64,000 nucleotides of DNA from Synechococcus sp. M16CYN. Lineage in GTDB: Bacteria > Cyanobacteriota > Cyanobacteriia > PCC-6307 > Cyanobiaceae. Every line of letters begins with the position of its first letter. Within the stretch, counting starts at the first letter, position 1. Made by a program: the position numbers and the translations under genes. Under the pieces are notes generated by a model. That model saw only the letters and a program-made list of their open reading frames with translations, was not told the origin of the DNA and searched no databases. Shown here one piece after another: positions 46,469-55,233 of the stretch. Location: NCBI RefSeq assembly GCF_040371545.1, contig NZ_AP029048.1:1876074-1940073 (forward strand). The letters run 5' to 3'.

Positions 46469-47878
46469 TTGCTTGCCCGACAGGCTATCCAGCAAAATCA
46501 GGGCTGGCGTATTCGCCTTACTGTGCCGCAATTCACCGTAGTGACTGCATTACTTGTAGTGCTGCTCGGTACGCTGCTATTAGCAACATCATTATGTTCA
46601 TCAACTCGCGTCGGACTTTGGGAAGCCCTATTCACGGCGACTTCCGCCATCACCGTTACCGGATTATCAATTATTGATGTTGGAGTTGATCTTACTGGCG
46701 TTGGCCAAGCAGTTCTGGCTCTGATGATCCTGACGGGTGGACTTGGGTTGATGGCTATTACCACTTTCCTTCAGGGATTTGTAATGCATGGCACAGCGCT
46801 GCGACGACGATTAGACCGCGGTCAAACTCTCGACGAATTTGGTGTGGGTGGGGTCGGTAGCACTTTTCGCGCCATCACCCTAACCGCCCTTGTGGTGATT
46901 ACGCTAGGAGCGGTGGTGCTTTATAATTACGGATTCGACGACATTTCCAATAGCCGAGAAAGATTGTGGGCCGCTGTATTCCATAGCATTTCAGCTTACA
47001 ATAACGCTGGCTTTGGACTTTGGTCAAACAGCTTAGAGCGATACCACTCCAGTCCCACCGTAAACGCTGTGGTGATGCTGCTCGTCATCATGGGAGGGCT
47101 GGGTTGGAGGGTAACTAGTGACGTAGCAAGACAAGGATTACGGCCTAATCGTCGTCGGCTCAGCCTACATTCACGACTGGTTATCCATACCACCATGCTC
47201 CTCATTGGATTCGGAACTCTAGGTCTGGCAATGACCGAATGGCTGAATAAAGGTGAGGTGTTTATTGAAATGACATGGCCTGAACGTTGGATGACCGCTT
47301 TGTTTGAATCCGTGACCGCTCGCACCGCAGGCTTCACCACAATTCCTTTGTCTCTAGAAAACATCACGGAGTCAGGACTGCTGTTACTGATGACCTTGAT
47401 GTTCATTGGCGCCAGTCCCGGTGGAACTGGCGGAGGTATTAAAACCACCACGGTAGTGGCACTGATGGCCGCAACACGTTCTACCCTGCGTGGCCGAGAA
47501 GCGGTTGTGATTCGCAATCGCGAGATTACCGACAAGATCGTGTTAAGGGCTGTTGGTATAACTATGGCTTCTCTACTGTTTGTATTGGGGATGGCTCTGC
47601 TGATAAGCATTGGCAGCAATCTCAACGGGGGGGATTCATTCACATTTTTAGAAATGCTATTTACTTGTATTTCAGCTTTCGCTACCGTGGGGCTTGATTT
47701 AGGTGTTATTGAAAAACTAAGTCACTTCGGTCAAACGGTACTACTTATTGGTATGTTTGTGGGGCGACTCGGCATCCTTCTTTTACTCAGTGCGATCTGG
47801 GAGACAGCAACCAGAGAACAAATTCATATTTATCGCCAAAATCGAATTGGTTATCCTCGCGAAGATCTATATGTCTGA
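46469..47878 (+). CDS. ktrB: Potassium transporter membrane subunit, KtrB/TrkH type
   Basis: This 469-residue protein starts at TTG 46469. It has repeating M1-P-M2 units with pore segments such as FTATSAITVTGLSIIDVG, SISAYNNAGFGLWS, ESVTARTAGFTTIPL and TCISAFATVGLDLGV. The glycine residues of these loops form the K+ filter. KtrB takes up K+ or Na+ with K+ and is gated by the KtrA-like protein encoded next door. It lies 35 bases after the SLC13 gene and 24 bases before ktrA. Na+-dependent K+ uptake is important for salt shock in cyanobacteria. Confidence 0.92.
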   Translation: MLARQAIQQNQGWRIRLTVPQFTVVTALLVVLLGTLLLATSLCSSTRVGLWEALFTATSAITVTGLSIIDVGVDLTGVGQAVLALMILTGGLGLMAITTFLQGFVMHGTALRRRLDRGQTLDEFGVGGVGSTFRAITLTALVVITLGAVVLYNYGFDDISNSRERLWAAVFHSISAYNNAGFGLWSNSLERYHSSPTVNAVVMLLVIMGGLGWRVTSDVARQGLRPNRRRLSLHSRLVIHTTMLLIGFGTLGLAMTEWLNKGEVFIEMTWPERWMTALFESVTARTAGFTTIPLSLENITESGLLLLMTLMFIGASPGGTGGGIKTTTVVALMAATRSTLRGREAVVIRNREITDKIVLRAVGITMASLLFVLGMALLISIGSNLNGGDSFTFLEMLFTCISAFATVGLDLGVIEKLSHFGQTVLLIGMFVGRLGILLLLSAIWETATREQIHIYRQNRIGYPREDLYV

Positions 47879-47902
47879 GTACATTCAAAGGATCGTAAAT
47901 CT

Positions 47903-48607
47903 ATGAAGGAGTGGTGGCGGTGGAGCCCGCTTCAAAATGGTGAGCGTCTTGGCTTCGCCATCATTGGGGTTGGACGTTTCGGCATCGCAGTTTGCCGAGA
48001 ATTACTCCAAAACGGAGCTGATGTACTGGCTGTAGATCGTTCCGCACGAGCTGTTGAGGAATTGCGTCAGGTGGAACAGAGCATGGAAGCTCGCATAGTC
48101 GATTGCACAGATGAAGAATCGCTGAGAGAAGCAGGTGTCCTCGATATGGGCACCGTAGTAGTTGCCATCAGTGAACCGATTGAAGCCAGCATCACGGCAA
48201 CGCTAATTGCCAAGGACAGCGATGGCTCTCGGGTAAAGCAGGTGATTGCACGCGCGACCAGTGACTTACACGAAAAGATGCTCAAAAGGGTTGGCGCTGA
48301 TCGGGTGATCTTTCCCTCAAGGATGCAAGGAGAACGCCTTGGCCTCGAACTCGTGCGTCCCAACTTGATGGAGCGTTTAGCCCTGGATGGGCAGCACTGC
48401 ATAGAAGAGATTAAAGTTCCAGAGCTCTTTGTCGGACGATCCCTGCGGGATTTAAACTTGCGCAAAAACTTTCGGGTGAATGTTCTAGCTGCTGGTTCCC
48501 AGAGCAGCTTAACTGTGAATCCACCGGCATCCCATGTGCTTGAGCAGGGGCATTTACTTGTTGTGATGGGCCTTGTGGATGACTTGCGGCGTCTTCCCAA
48601 GATGTAA
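47903..48607 (+). CDS. ktrA: Potassium uptake regulatory subunit KtrA/TrkA
   Basis: This 234-residue cytoplasmic RCK protein begins MKEWWRWSPLQNGERLGFAIIGVGRFGIAVCREL, with the Rossmann motif GVGRFG near residue 22. The nucleotide-binding lobe has VDRSARAVEEL and VVVAISEPIEASI. The C-terminal TrkA-C lobe runs from about residue 155 (EEIKVPELFVGRSLRDLNLR). It forms a ring below KtrB and opens it in response to ATP/NAD. It is just downstream of ktrB. Confidence 0.93.
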   Translation: MKEWWRWSPLQNGERLGFAIIGVGRFGIAVCRELLQNGADVLAVDRSARAVEELRQVEQSMEARIVDCTDEESLREAGVLDMGTVVVAISEPIEASITATLIAKDSDGSRVKQVIARATSDLHEKMLKRVGADRVIFPSRMQGERLGLELVRPNLMERLALDGQHCIEEIKVPELFVGRSLRDLNLRKNFRVNVLAAGSQSSLTVNPPASHVLEQGHLLVVMGLVDDLRRLPKM

Positions 48608-48612
48608 AACTA

Positions 48613-49755
48613 ATGCGCTGTTTAGGGCTAATGAGCGGCACTAGCGCTGATGGGGTAGATGCCGTTTTGGCTGATTTTCAAGGCGCTCCAAATAGGCCGA
48701 AATGGCAGCTAATCCGTCACATACACAGCCCATACCCAGAGAGCCTGAAACAGCGAGTGGTAGACGCTGGACAAAGTAAAGCTTACAGCGCAGAAGCTTG
48801 GCTTGATTTGGCCGAAGCGATCACAGAAGCCCAAGTCAGGGCCGCGCAATCCTGCGATCCCGGCGAGGAAGCGTACCTTATCGGCTGTCATGGCCAAACC
48901 GTTTGTCATCGTCCCCCCAATAGCAAGCAACGTGGGGCCAGTTGGCAAGTGTTGCAAGCGCCTCTACTGGCCCAGCTACTAGGCCGTCCCGTAATTTACG
49001 ACTTCCGTGCAACAGATCTAGCTCTTGGCGGCCAAGGAGCGCCACTCGTCTGCAAGGCTGATGCTGCTCTTATAGGAAGAATTGATGGTTGGCGCGCTTT
49101 CCTCAACCTTGGCGGTATAAGCAACCTTACCCTGATTCCGCCGCGCTGTGGACCTGAACGTTTCGCTGCCATGCGGGGGTGGGACTGCGGCCCCGCTAAC
49201 AGTCTAATCGATCTTGCCGTCCAACACTTCAGTGACCGGGCACTAAACTTTGATTGCGGTGGAGCCATGGCGTTAGCCGGTCGTTGTGATGAGATGACAA
49301 TTCGTCATTGGCTAAAGGAGACTTATTTCCAATGTCCTCCGCCAAAATCAACAGGTCGAGAGCTATTCGGGCGCATCAACCTAGAGCAACGCCTGAACGG
49401 ATTGGGAGGAAACTGCTCTGCCAACGATGTCGTCGCTACACTGACAGGCTTCAGTGCAGCAGTTGTAGCACAAGATCTTAAACAGCTGATGAGACGCAAT
49501 CGAATTCGGCCAATAGAATTGATCGTTGCTGGTGGCGGCTGCAATAATCCAGCATTGATGGGCGAATTAAAACAACGTTGTCGCGGCGTTCAACTGAGTA
49601 GTAGCCAAGATATTGGGATTCCAGTAGAAGCACGGGAAGCGCTGGTATTTGCGCTGCTTGCTTGGTGGCATCAACGCCAACACCCCGCCAATGTCCCATC
49701 GATCACGGGTGCAAGTCAAGAAGCTGTACTCGGGGTTATGGTGAATCCGGTCTAA
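48613..49755 (+). CDS. anmK: Anhydro-N-acetylmuramic acid kinase
   Basis: AnmK turns 1,6-anhydro-MurNAc from cell-wall turnover into MurNAc-6-phosphate. The 380-residue protein begins MRCLGLMSGTSADGVDAVLADF, the typical signature. It continues with the ATP-binding fold: GCHGQTVCHRPP near residue 96, FLNLGGISNLTLIP near 160 and GWDCGPANSLIDLAV near 192. Sugar-binding IVAGGGCNNPALM is near 300. The gene starts 5 bases after ktrA and probably shares a transcript with it. Confidence 0.95.
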   Translation: MRCLGLMSGTSADGVDAVLADFQGAPNRPKWQLIRHIHSPYPESLKQRVVDAGQSKAYSAEAWLDLAEAITEAQVRAAQSCDPGEEAYLIGCHGQTVCHRPPNSKQRGASWQVLQAPLLAQLLGRPVIYDFRATDLALGGQGAPLVCKADAALIGRIDGWRAFLNLGGISNLTLIPPRCGPERFAAMRGWDCGPANSLIDLAVQHFSDRALNFDCGGAMALAGRCDEMTIRHWLKETYFQCPPPKSTGRELFGRINLEQRLNGLGGNCSANDVVATLTGFSAAVVAQDLKQLMRRNRIRPIELIVAGGGCNNPALMGELKQRCRGVQLSSSQDIGIPVEAREALVFALLAWWHQRQHPANVPSITGASQEAVLGVMVNPV

Positions 49756-50196
49756 CCCCAGCGGCAGTGCCCCCCTTTGGCTGAGTTGGTACCACGGCAA
49801 CCGATGGGAAACCCAGCGCAACCGTCAGTGTTGCCGGAATCTAAGCAGAGGCCTTTTCCGCTTCCTGATGTTGAACATCGTGCTGGATTAACGCACATGG
49901 GCTACGTTGCTGGCGGTCGTCCAAATCTTTCCTCAATCAAGGCCATCAAGCTGAAATGACACATAGATTTTTAAGCAGAGCCACGCTAACCCAAGGAAAC
50001 TTAGGTTTCCTACTGCTTAGCATCTGTTGAGCAGAAACGACCAGATCATTGATCGTAAATTGAAGTTTCTTCGATAAAAACAAGTATGCAGGGAGTGGTC
50101 AAAGATTGATTTATGTGTCTTTGTCATGATTTGCCCTCACGCCAGGTTTCGTGGTCCAGTCCACATCTCAGCCCTATCGCAGCAACACATCTGAGT
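49756..50196. other. Gap after anmK
   Basis: About 440 bases with no gene I support. A 60-codon frame at 49777-49959 rich in Pro has no domain. A hairpin AGGAAAC (49994-50000)/GTTTCCT (50005-50011) with a four-base loop lies 240 bases after anmK. It has no T-run. Confidence 0.4.
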
Positions 50197-50370
50197 ATGG
50201 CTGAATGTACAGCTCTCGATGAATTTCTGAAAGCAGTGGTATGTTCACCTCCGTTGTTATCAGCAACTAACAAGTTGCTTACCCATTTTCACGAAGTGGG
50301 ATAAGCAGTCGCCCAAATTAAGGTCGCGGATCATTAGATTTCTAAATCTATTCTAGCTATGCAAAGTGCT
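50197..50370 (+). pseudogene. Broken Nif11-like leader peptide gene
   Basis: From the ATG at 50197 the frame reads MAECTALDEFLKAVVCSPPL, a Nif11-like start (a short helix with F-L-x-x-V followed by P-x-L). A TAA follows at 50302, then AVAQIKVADH, a TAG at 50335 and ISKSILAMQS, in the same frame. These segments resemble the middle and end of Nif11 domains (VVAIAKEAGFxIS). Two in-frame stops mark it as a pseudogene. It sits 130 bases upstream of an intact Nif11-like gene, so it may be a decayed duplicate. Assignment is by pattern. Confidence 0.4.
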
Positions 50371-50497
50371 TTGCGTGTATGCCCGCTCGTACTATGGGAA
50401 ACACCCCGGTTTGTAAACGATGCAATGAAGTGACGGAACAGGTTGCATGACGAAACGAACAGACCTGAATAGCGTTCCCTTAGTTGTCACCACTGCG

Positions 50498-50734
50498 ATG
50501 AGTTCAAACGCAAATGCTGCAGCGCTTTACGAGCAAATCAGCAAAAATCCGGAACAAACGCAAGCTTTGTTTCGCCAAGCACTGCAAGACCCTGGTGGCG
50601 CTATGAAATCAATCTGTGACCTCGGAGACCAATTAGGGTTGCCTGTAACAGCCACCGAGGTTCGTCGGCACCTAGCGAACCTTGACGACGAGGACAGCAA
50701 GCGTTGGTTAGTCAAAGCACGTGGGGGGTTTTGA
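50498..50734 (+). CDS. Nif11-like leader peptide family protein, 78 aa
   Basis: The protein from ATG 50498 (MSSNANAAALYEQISKNPEQ) resembles the Nif11 domain. It has a helix followed by repeated F-L/L-x-x-A patterns (TQALFRQALQDPGGAMKSICDLGDQLGLPVTATEVRRHLANLD) with the G-x-P-V-T-A-x-E-V near the end. It stops at KARGGF, ending in Gly-Gly-Phe just where a leader would be cut. Nif11-type leaders guide ribosomal peptides (lanthipeptide-like) to modifying enzymes in marine picocyanobacteria. Here no core peptide follows, and no modification enzyme is visible in the window. An upstream start at 50447 is possible. Confidence 0.65.
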   Translation: MSSNANAAALYEQISKNPEQTQALFRQALQDPGGAMKSICDLGDQLGLPVTATEVRRHLANLDDEDSKRWLVKARGGF

Positions 50735-50869
50735 TTTGCTGGGCCAAATTGGCATATCCCTGAAACCTGGTAGCAATCAGAGCTTGGTTTGGGCAATCGG
50801 GTGTTGCCGGAAGTAATGATTTCCACTGCTGGCCCAATTGAAAAGCAACAAATAACTTTCAAATAACCA

Positions 50870-51013
50870 ATGGTGACGGACCTTGTAGCAACGATCGGAG
50901 GAATCACCAGTCGCCTAGGTTTTAGTGAGCTAATAAGCGAGTCAATTGTTCGCTCTCGTTCTGCCGGCAGAGATGATGTACTGATCATGCATTGGACTAT
51001 TGTTGAGGCTTGA
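50870..51013 (+). CDS. Possible 47-aa peptide
   Basis: An ATG at 50870 gives MVTDLVATIGGITSRLGFSE and about 27 more residues to a TGA at 51011-51013. The 3' end overlaps the start of the ABC-F gene in another frame by 14 bases. No ribosome site is clear and no domain is recognised. It is included because of its position between the Nif11-like gene and the ABC-F gene; it may be chance. Confidence 0.2.
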   Translation: MVTDLVATIGGITSRLGFSELISESIVRSRSAGRDDVLIMHWTIVEA

Positions 51014-52730
51014 GCAAGTCAGAAAGATCTATCCCACTGGCGAGGTGTTGCGCAATGTGACTTGGGAGGTCAAGGTCGGTGATCGCATCGGCCTTATAGG
51101 CGGAAATGGGGCAGGGAAATCAACCCAGTTACGTCTCATCGCTGGCTATGAAGAACCAAGCAGTGGTCAAGTTATTCGTCAAGGCGACCCACGTATCGCT
51201 TATCTACAACAGGAATTCAATGTCAAGCTAGATAGGACAGTACGTGAGGAGTTATTTCAAGCCTTTGGAGAAGCAGCAAAGGTGCTGAGTCGCATTCGGA
51301 AGATCGAGAAGGAAATGGAATCAGAACAAGTTGCTAGAGACTCTGCACATTTAGATGAACTCATTTACGAACTCGGATGGCTCCAAAATCGCTTTGAAGC
51401 GCTTCATGGCTATGAGCTTGATAGTCGCATTGATAAGTTGCTCCCCAAAATTGGATTTAGTCCAGACGATGCTGAGAGGCACATAAGGAATTACTCGGGC
51501 GGGTGGCAAATGCGTATCGCCCTGGGCAAGATTCTTCTGCAAGATACAGATTTGTTGCTATTAGACGAACCGACCAACCATCTGGACGTAAAGACGATCC
51601 AATGGCTAGAAGAATACCTGCTGGAACAAAGCGCCGCCCTGGTGGTAATCAGCCACGACCGCACTTTTTTAGACCGGGTTTGCAATCAGATCGTATCCAT
51701 TGATCGCGGCATCTCTCGTTCTTACTTCGGCAACTATACCGCTCACCTCAAGCTTCAGCAACTGGAGCGCCAATCCGCCCAGGCTGCTTATAAACGTCAG
51801 CAGAAAGAAATCGCGGTACAACAAACTTATATTGACCGATTTCGCGCCAGTGCCACACGCAGCACCCAGGCTAAAAGTCGTGAAAAGCAGCTTGACAAAG
51901 TCGAGCTTATAGAAGCCCCGGTGGAGAGTGTTTCAAGTCCTGGCTTTCGTTTTCCACCGGCACCGCGCTCCGGTGCGCAAGTCGCCCTATTCGATAATCT
52001 CACCCACAGCTACGGCGATGAAATCCTATTTCTTGGGGCCAGATTAGAAGTTGAGCGCGGCGACAAAGTTGCATTTGTGGGTCCAAATGGTGCCGGTAAA
52101 TCTACATTGCTGCGCCTTGTCATGGGGATGGAGAAACCAGATGAGGGAATCGCACAACTAGGAAAGCACAACATTGTAGCCAACTATTTTGAGCAGAACC
52201 AGGCGGAAGCGCTCGATCTGAGTAAGACTGTGATTAACACGATATACGAGGCGGTTCCGGATTGGACTCAGACTCAGGTACGTACCTTATTGGGCAACTT
52301 TTGCTTTGGCAACGACAGCGTTTTCAAAGATGTGGGACAACTTAGTGGAGGGGAAAAAGCACGCTTAGCTCTGGCCTTAATGTTGCTCAACCCTTGCAAT
52401 CTGTTAGTACTAGATGAACCCACTAATCATCTTGATATCCCTACTAAACAAATGCTGGAAGATGCACTTATAGCCTATGAAGGAGCTGCACTTCTGGTGT
52501 CTCATGACCGTTACTTTATCTCACGCATCGCCAATCGAATCGTTGAATTACGAGATGGTGACCTCGTATTGTATCGCGGGAATTATGACTACTATCTCGA
52601 GAAAAAAGAAGAGGAAAGAGCCAAGAGTGGTAAAAAAAGTGACCGGAGTTCACAACGAGCTGTTAAAAAAGCCGATCAGAAAAAACAGAATACTTGTATA
52701 AAGCGTCAGAAAAGCAGTCAGACTAAGTAG
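51000..52730 (+). CDS. ABC-F family ATPase (Uup/EttA-type)
   Basis: This 576-residue soluble protein has two ABC domains and no membrane segment. The first has GLIGGNGAGKSTQLR near residue 32, a variant signature NYSGGWQMRIALGKIL near 165, and LLLDEPTNHLDVKTI near 188. The linker (P-site tRNA interaction motif) is near 240-300. The second has FVGPNGAGKSTLLRL near 360, QLSGGEKARLALALMLL near 448 and LLVLDEPTNHLDI near 470. A basic Lys-rich tail (to SSQTK) follows. ABC-F proteins act on ribosomes to regulate or rescue translation. The start is TTG at 51000. Confidence 0.92.
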   Translation: MLRLEQVRKIYPTGEVLRNVTWEVKVGDRIGLIGGNGAGKSTQLRLIAGYEEPSSGQVIRQGDPRIAYLQQEFNVKLDRTVREELFQAFGEAAKVLSRIRKIEKEMESEQVARDSAHLDELIYELGWLQNRFEALHGYELDSRIDKLLPKIGFSPDDAERHIRNYSGGWQMRIALGKILLQDTDLLLLDEPTNHLDVKTIQWLEEYLLEQSAALVVISHDRTFLDRVCNQIVSIDRGISRSYFGNYTAHLKLQQLERQSAQAAYKRQQKEIAVQQTYIDRFRASATRSTQAKSREKQLDKVELIEAPVESVSSPGFRFPPAPRSGAQVALFDNLTHSYGDEILFLGARLEVERGDKVAFVGPNGAGKSTLLRLVMGMEKPDEGIAQLGKHNIVANYFEQNQAEALDLSKTVINTIYEAVPDWTQTQVRTLLGNFCFGNDSVFKDVGQLSGGEKARLALALMLLNPCNLLVLDEPTNHLDIPTKQMLEDALIAYEGAALLVSHDRYFISRIANRIVELRDGDLVLYRGNYDYYLEKKEEERAKSGKKSDRSSQRAVKKADQKKQNTCIKRQKSSQTK

Positions 52731-52858
52731 CTTGACTGAAGTGTTACCGCATTTAAAAAAGAGGGAAAAGTTCACACGCTTTTAGGCATGAAGACTTATT
52801 TCTGTTTACTGGATCAATTGGATGTGCATAGGCTGACAAAACGCAACTCGTAGATGCA

Positions 52859-53050
52859 ATGTCAATGTCTTTAAGTTCTGGTTCATTCAACTCCAGCGTC
52901 TCCTCTCCAATCGAACCATCGCAGGCTCATGAACAGACCTGGGATGCCGTTGAGACCTATTTTGAGTGCATCACAACATGCTCTCTTGACGACGGAGAAT
53001 GCATCACTCGCTGTGTTGATCAATTACGTGATTCGGATAAGGATGAATAA
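52859..53050 (+). CDS. Small conserved protein with four cysteines, 63 aa
   Basis: Starting MSMSLSSGSFNSSVSSPIEPSQAHEQ, the protein has a C-terminal part ETYFECITTCSLDDGECITRCVDQLRDS. There the Cys-x3-Cys and Cys-x3-Cys pairs would hold two helices together or bind metal. This pattern is common to a small picocyanobacterial family without known role. It lies 128 bases after the ABC-F gene and ends 6 bases before the convergent HtrA gene. Confidence 0.7.
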   Translation: MSMSLSSGSFNSSVSSPIEPSQAHEQTWDAVETYFECITTCSLDDGECITRCVDQLRDSDKDE

Positions 53051-53056
53051 AGAGTC

Positions 53057-54244
53057 TTAACCGCTAGCTAATGCAGCTAGGTCCACTGGCTTGAGTTGAA
53101 CAATTTTGCCTTGATCTCCTCGACGGATTTGAAGCGTAAGGATTTCGCCAACGCCACGCCGTTCGATCGCACTTACAACAGCAGCGGGTCCCTCTACTGG
53201 CTGGCCATCGACCGCCGTAATTACGTCATCGATGCGTAGTCCTGCCTGAGCAGCAGGACTGCGCATCTGAATAGAGCGAATCACTGCTCCCTGTGGGGCC
53301 GCAGCTCCCGACGTTTTGGCCGGAATCTTCGATAGTCCTATCCCAATCACAGGGTGGCGTGCTTTTCCGGTGGCTACCAACTCAGCAGCGATGGCCCTGG
53401 CGCGATTGATCGGAATTGCAAAGCCCAAGCCTGCGCCAGGGCCGGAACGAACCAAAGTGTTGATCCCAATCACCTCACCAACCGCATTAAGAAGCGGACC
53501 CCCGGAGTTACCAGGGTTGATGGCGGCATCAGTTTGAATGAGATCGAGACGCTTACCAGAAATTCCCAGTTGGGATACATTCCGGTTCAGATTGCTGATG
53601 ATGCCAAGAGTGACTGTGTTTTCGAGTCCATAGGGGTTACCCACAGCAATCGCCCAATCCCCTACGTTTAGACGATCAGAATCACCAAGGGGGGCTGTAG
53701 GCCACTTACCACCCCCATCCAGACGAACCACAGCCAGGTCAGTAAAACTGTCCTTACCGATGACGCTTCCTCGAACACGCCGCCCATCAGACAAGCCAAC
53801 TATAAGTTGGTCAGCCCCCTCCACCACATGGGCATTTGTTAGGAGCAATCCTTTGGGATCGAACAAAACACCGCTCCCCTGGCCTCGCTGAATCCTGGGG
53901 CGTGGCATTGTCTCTCCCGGCGTCAGGAAAAAATGCCGAAACAGTGGATTGACCATCATCCCCCTCGGCAGTCCAGATGGGCTGGGTCTTTTTGTGGTAC
54001 GTGATGTTTCTAGAGTAACAACGGCAGAGCCACTACGTCGGACTGCCGATGCAACAAAGGACCTCTGGACGAGAACTGAACGGGACTGCGCAAACGCTTG
54101 CGCCAACACAAGGGGTGATAGTGCTACACCAGTCAGCAAAACACCACTTGCCAGCGTGGAAGCGGCGAAAGATCGGGAGGGGGCTGGAAACAAGCCTAGC
54201 CCTGCACGACGTTGTGATGACGGTGCGTAGTTTGTAGAGGCCAT
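53057..54244 (-). CDS. HtrA/Deg-type serine protease
   Basis: This 395-residue periplasmic or thylakoid-lumen protease starts at ATG 54244 (MASTNYAPSSQRRAGLG). It has an N-terminal signal-anchor (STLASGVLLTGVALSPLVLAQAFA). The trypsin-like catalytic triad is His in LTNAHVVEG near 140, Asp in SFTDLAVVRLD near 170 and Ser in AINPGNSGGPLLN near 250. One PDZ domain follows from about 305 (GAVIRSIQMRSPAAQAGLRIDDVITAVDGQPV). The protease degrades or refolds damaged proteins. It is divergent from the small gene at 54336, with a shared 91-base promoter region. Confidence 0.94.
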   Translation of the reverse strand: MASTNYAPSSQRRAGLGLFPAPSRSFAASTLASGVLLTGVALSPLVLAQAFAQSRSVLVQRSFVASAVRRSGSAVVTLETSRTTKRPSPSGLPRGMMVNPLFRHFFLTPGETMPRPRIQRGQGSGVLFDPKGLLLTNAHVVEGADQLIVGLSDGRRVRGSVIGKDSFTDLAVVRLDGGGKWPTAPLGDSDRLNVGDWAIAVGNPYGLENTVTLGIISNLNRNVSQLGISGKRLDLIQTDAAINPGNSGGPLLNAVGEVIGINTLVRSGPGAGLGFAIPINRARAIAAELVATGKARHPVIGIGLSKIPAKTSGAAAPQGAVIRSIQMRSPAAQAGLRIDDVITAVDGQPVEGPAAVVSAIERRGVGEILTLQIRRGDQGKIVQLKPVDLAALASG

Positions 54245-54335
54245 GCCAAAAGAAATTGAAGTCAGACCCGTTAAATGAGTGCAGTCCACTCGAAATTGGG
54301 GCAGGATGGGAAGGTCGGAACTATCTGGCCGCACC

Positions 54336-54581
54336 ATGCTCAGCGCTCTGTTTCCCCTTATCTATGGTATAATACTTATGGCTTTACTTTGGCAAGCTTT
54401 TCGTGTGATGGGCAAAGGATTCCGAGCTGTTAGTGAACCGACTGACCGAACTGGTCGCATTACCGTACATCCAGAGTTGTTAGATAGTGATGGCCAGATC
54501 ACAAGAGAAGACCTACTTACCATTAGATTTAGCGGCGATGATGAAAATCAAACCGAAATCTCTGGGCCCAGAACTGAATAA
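54336..54581 (+). CDS. DUF2973-like small membrane protein
   Basis: This 81-residue protein from ATG 54336 (MLSALFPLIYGIILMALLWQAFRVMGKGF) has one N-terminal helix and an acidic, Thr-rich tail (PTDRTGRITVHPELLDSDGQITREDLLTIRFSGDDEN). This layout matches the cyanobacterial DUF2973 family. Upstream in-frame codons from 54279 are probably untranslated. It overlaps the next gene by 44 bases, so the two are coupled. Confidence 0.75.
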   Translation: MLSALFPLIYGIILMALLWQAFRVMGKGFRAVSEPTDRTGRITVHPELLDSDGQITREDLLTIRFSGDDENQTEISGPRTE

Positions 54582-54999
54582 ATTAGGCGACCATGTTTCG
54601 ACAGGGGCAGCTCCAGTGGATCAAAGAACGCGCATTGTGGCTACGGTGGTAAAACTTATAAAGTTGCCTCCAAGGTTCCGATTACGACTAGTCAAAGAAA
54701 ATCCAGTGCGCCTGGAGTTGAGCCTCACACCCGCGTACGGGAAGGCTCCTGTTATGGTCGGTCTCGTTGAATCTCTAGATTTGGTAGCAAGGCGTGATCG
54801 AGAGGGTAGAATTCCACGTGATCTAAAAGGAACTTGGGATTGGACCGTACGGCATGGTCGTGTCAGTACTGGTGGCTGGAACCCCTATCTCAAGGAAGCC
54901 TTACAAACCATGTTCGAGACCGGACTTCCAGCGATCGTATTTGAAGAATTGACTGGAGATGATTATCATCCAGTCGACGGAACTCGCCACATACGCTGA
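54538..54999 (+). CDS. Conserved cyanobacterial hypothetical protein, 153 aa
   Basis: The protein from ATG 54538 (MMKIKPKSLGPELNKLGDHVS) has a mixed alpha-beta composition with TRIVATVVKLIKLPPRFRLRLVKENPVRLELSLTPAYGKAPVMVGLVESLDLV and a C-terminal EALQTMFETGLPAIVFEELTGDDYHPVDG. No catalytic site is recognised. An earlier start at 54487 would overlap the upstream gene more strongly. It is usually found next to the DUF2973 gene in this lineage. Confidence 0.75.
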   Translation: MMKIKPKSLGPELNKLGDHVSTGAAPVDQRTRIVATVVKLIKLPPRFRLRLVKENPVRLELSLTPAYGKAPVMVGLVESLDLVARRDREGRIPRDLKGTWDWTVRHGRVSTGGWNPYLKEALQTMFETGLPAIVFEELTGDDYHPVDGTRHIR

Positions 55000-55190
55000 A
55001 TGCGGTCGGCTTAGCTCCCAAGTGAAGTATTGAGGCAACTTTCGATTCGTTATCGGAACTTTTAATACTTGCTTTTCTCAACTTCTTATTACTGATACAT
55101 CACGAGATAATTTAGCTAATTCTTGAATAGTTGATTTATTCCCTAAGGACAAATCCTCTTCCCCTTACCAATGTAATACTAGTCTAGTTG

Positions 55191-55233
55191 GGCCTAATTT
55201 CAGGGATCAAGATCCGATCATTGAAATTAGGCC
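55191..55233. repeat. Inverted repeat with 12-bp arms and a nested hairpin
   Basis: GGCCTAATTTCA (55191-55202) and TGAAATTAGGCC (55222-55233) pair perfectly. Inside the loop, GGATC (55204-55208) and GATCC (55211-55215) pair around AA. A similar GGGCCAAATTT lies about 85 bases downstream (near 55275). It could be a terminator-like structure or the trace of an excised element. Confidence 0.8.
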
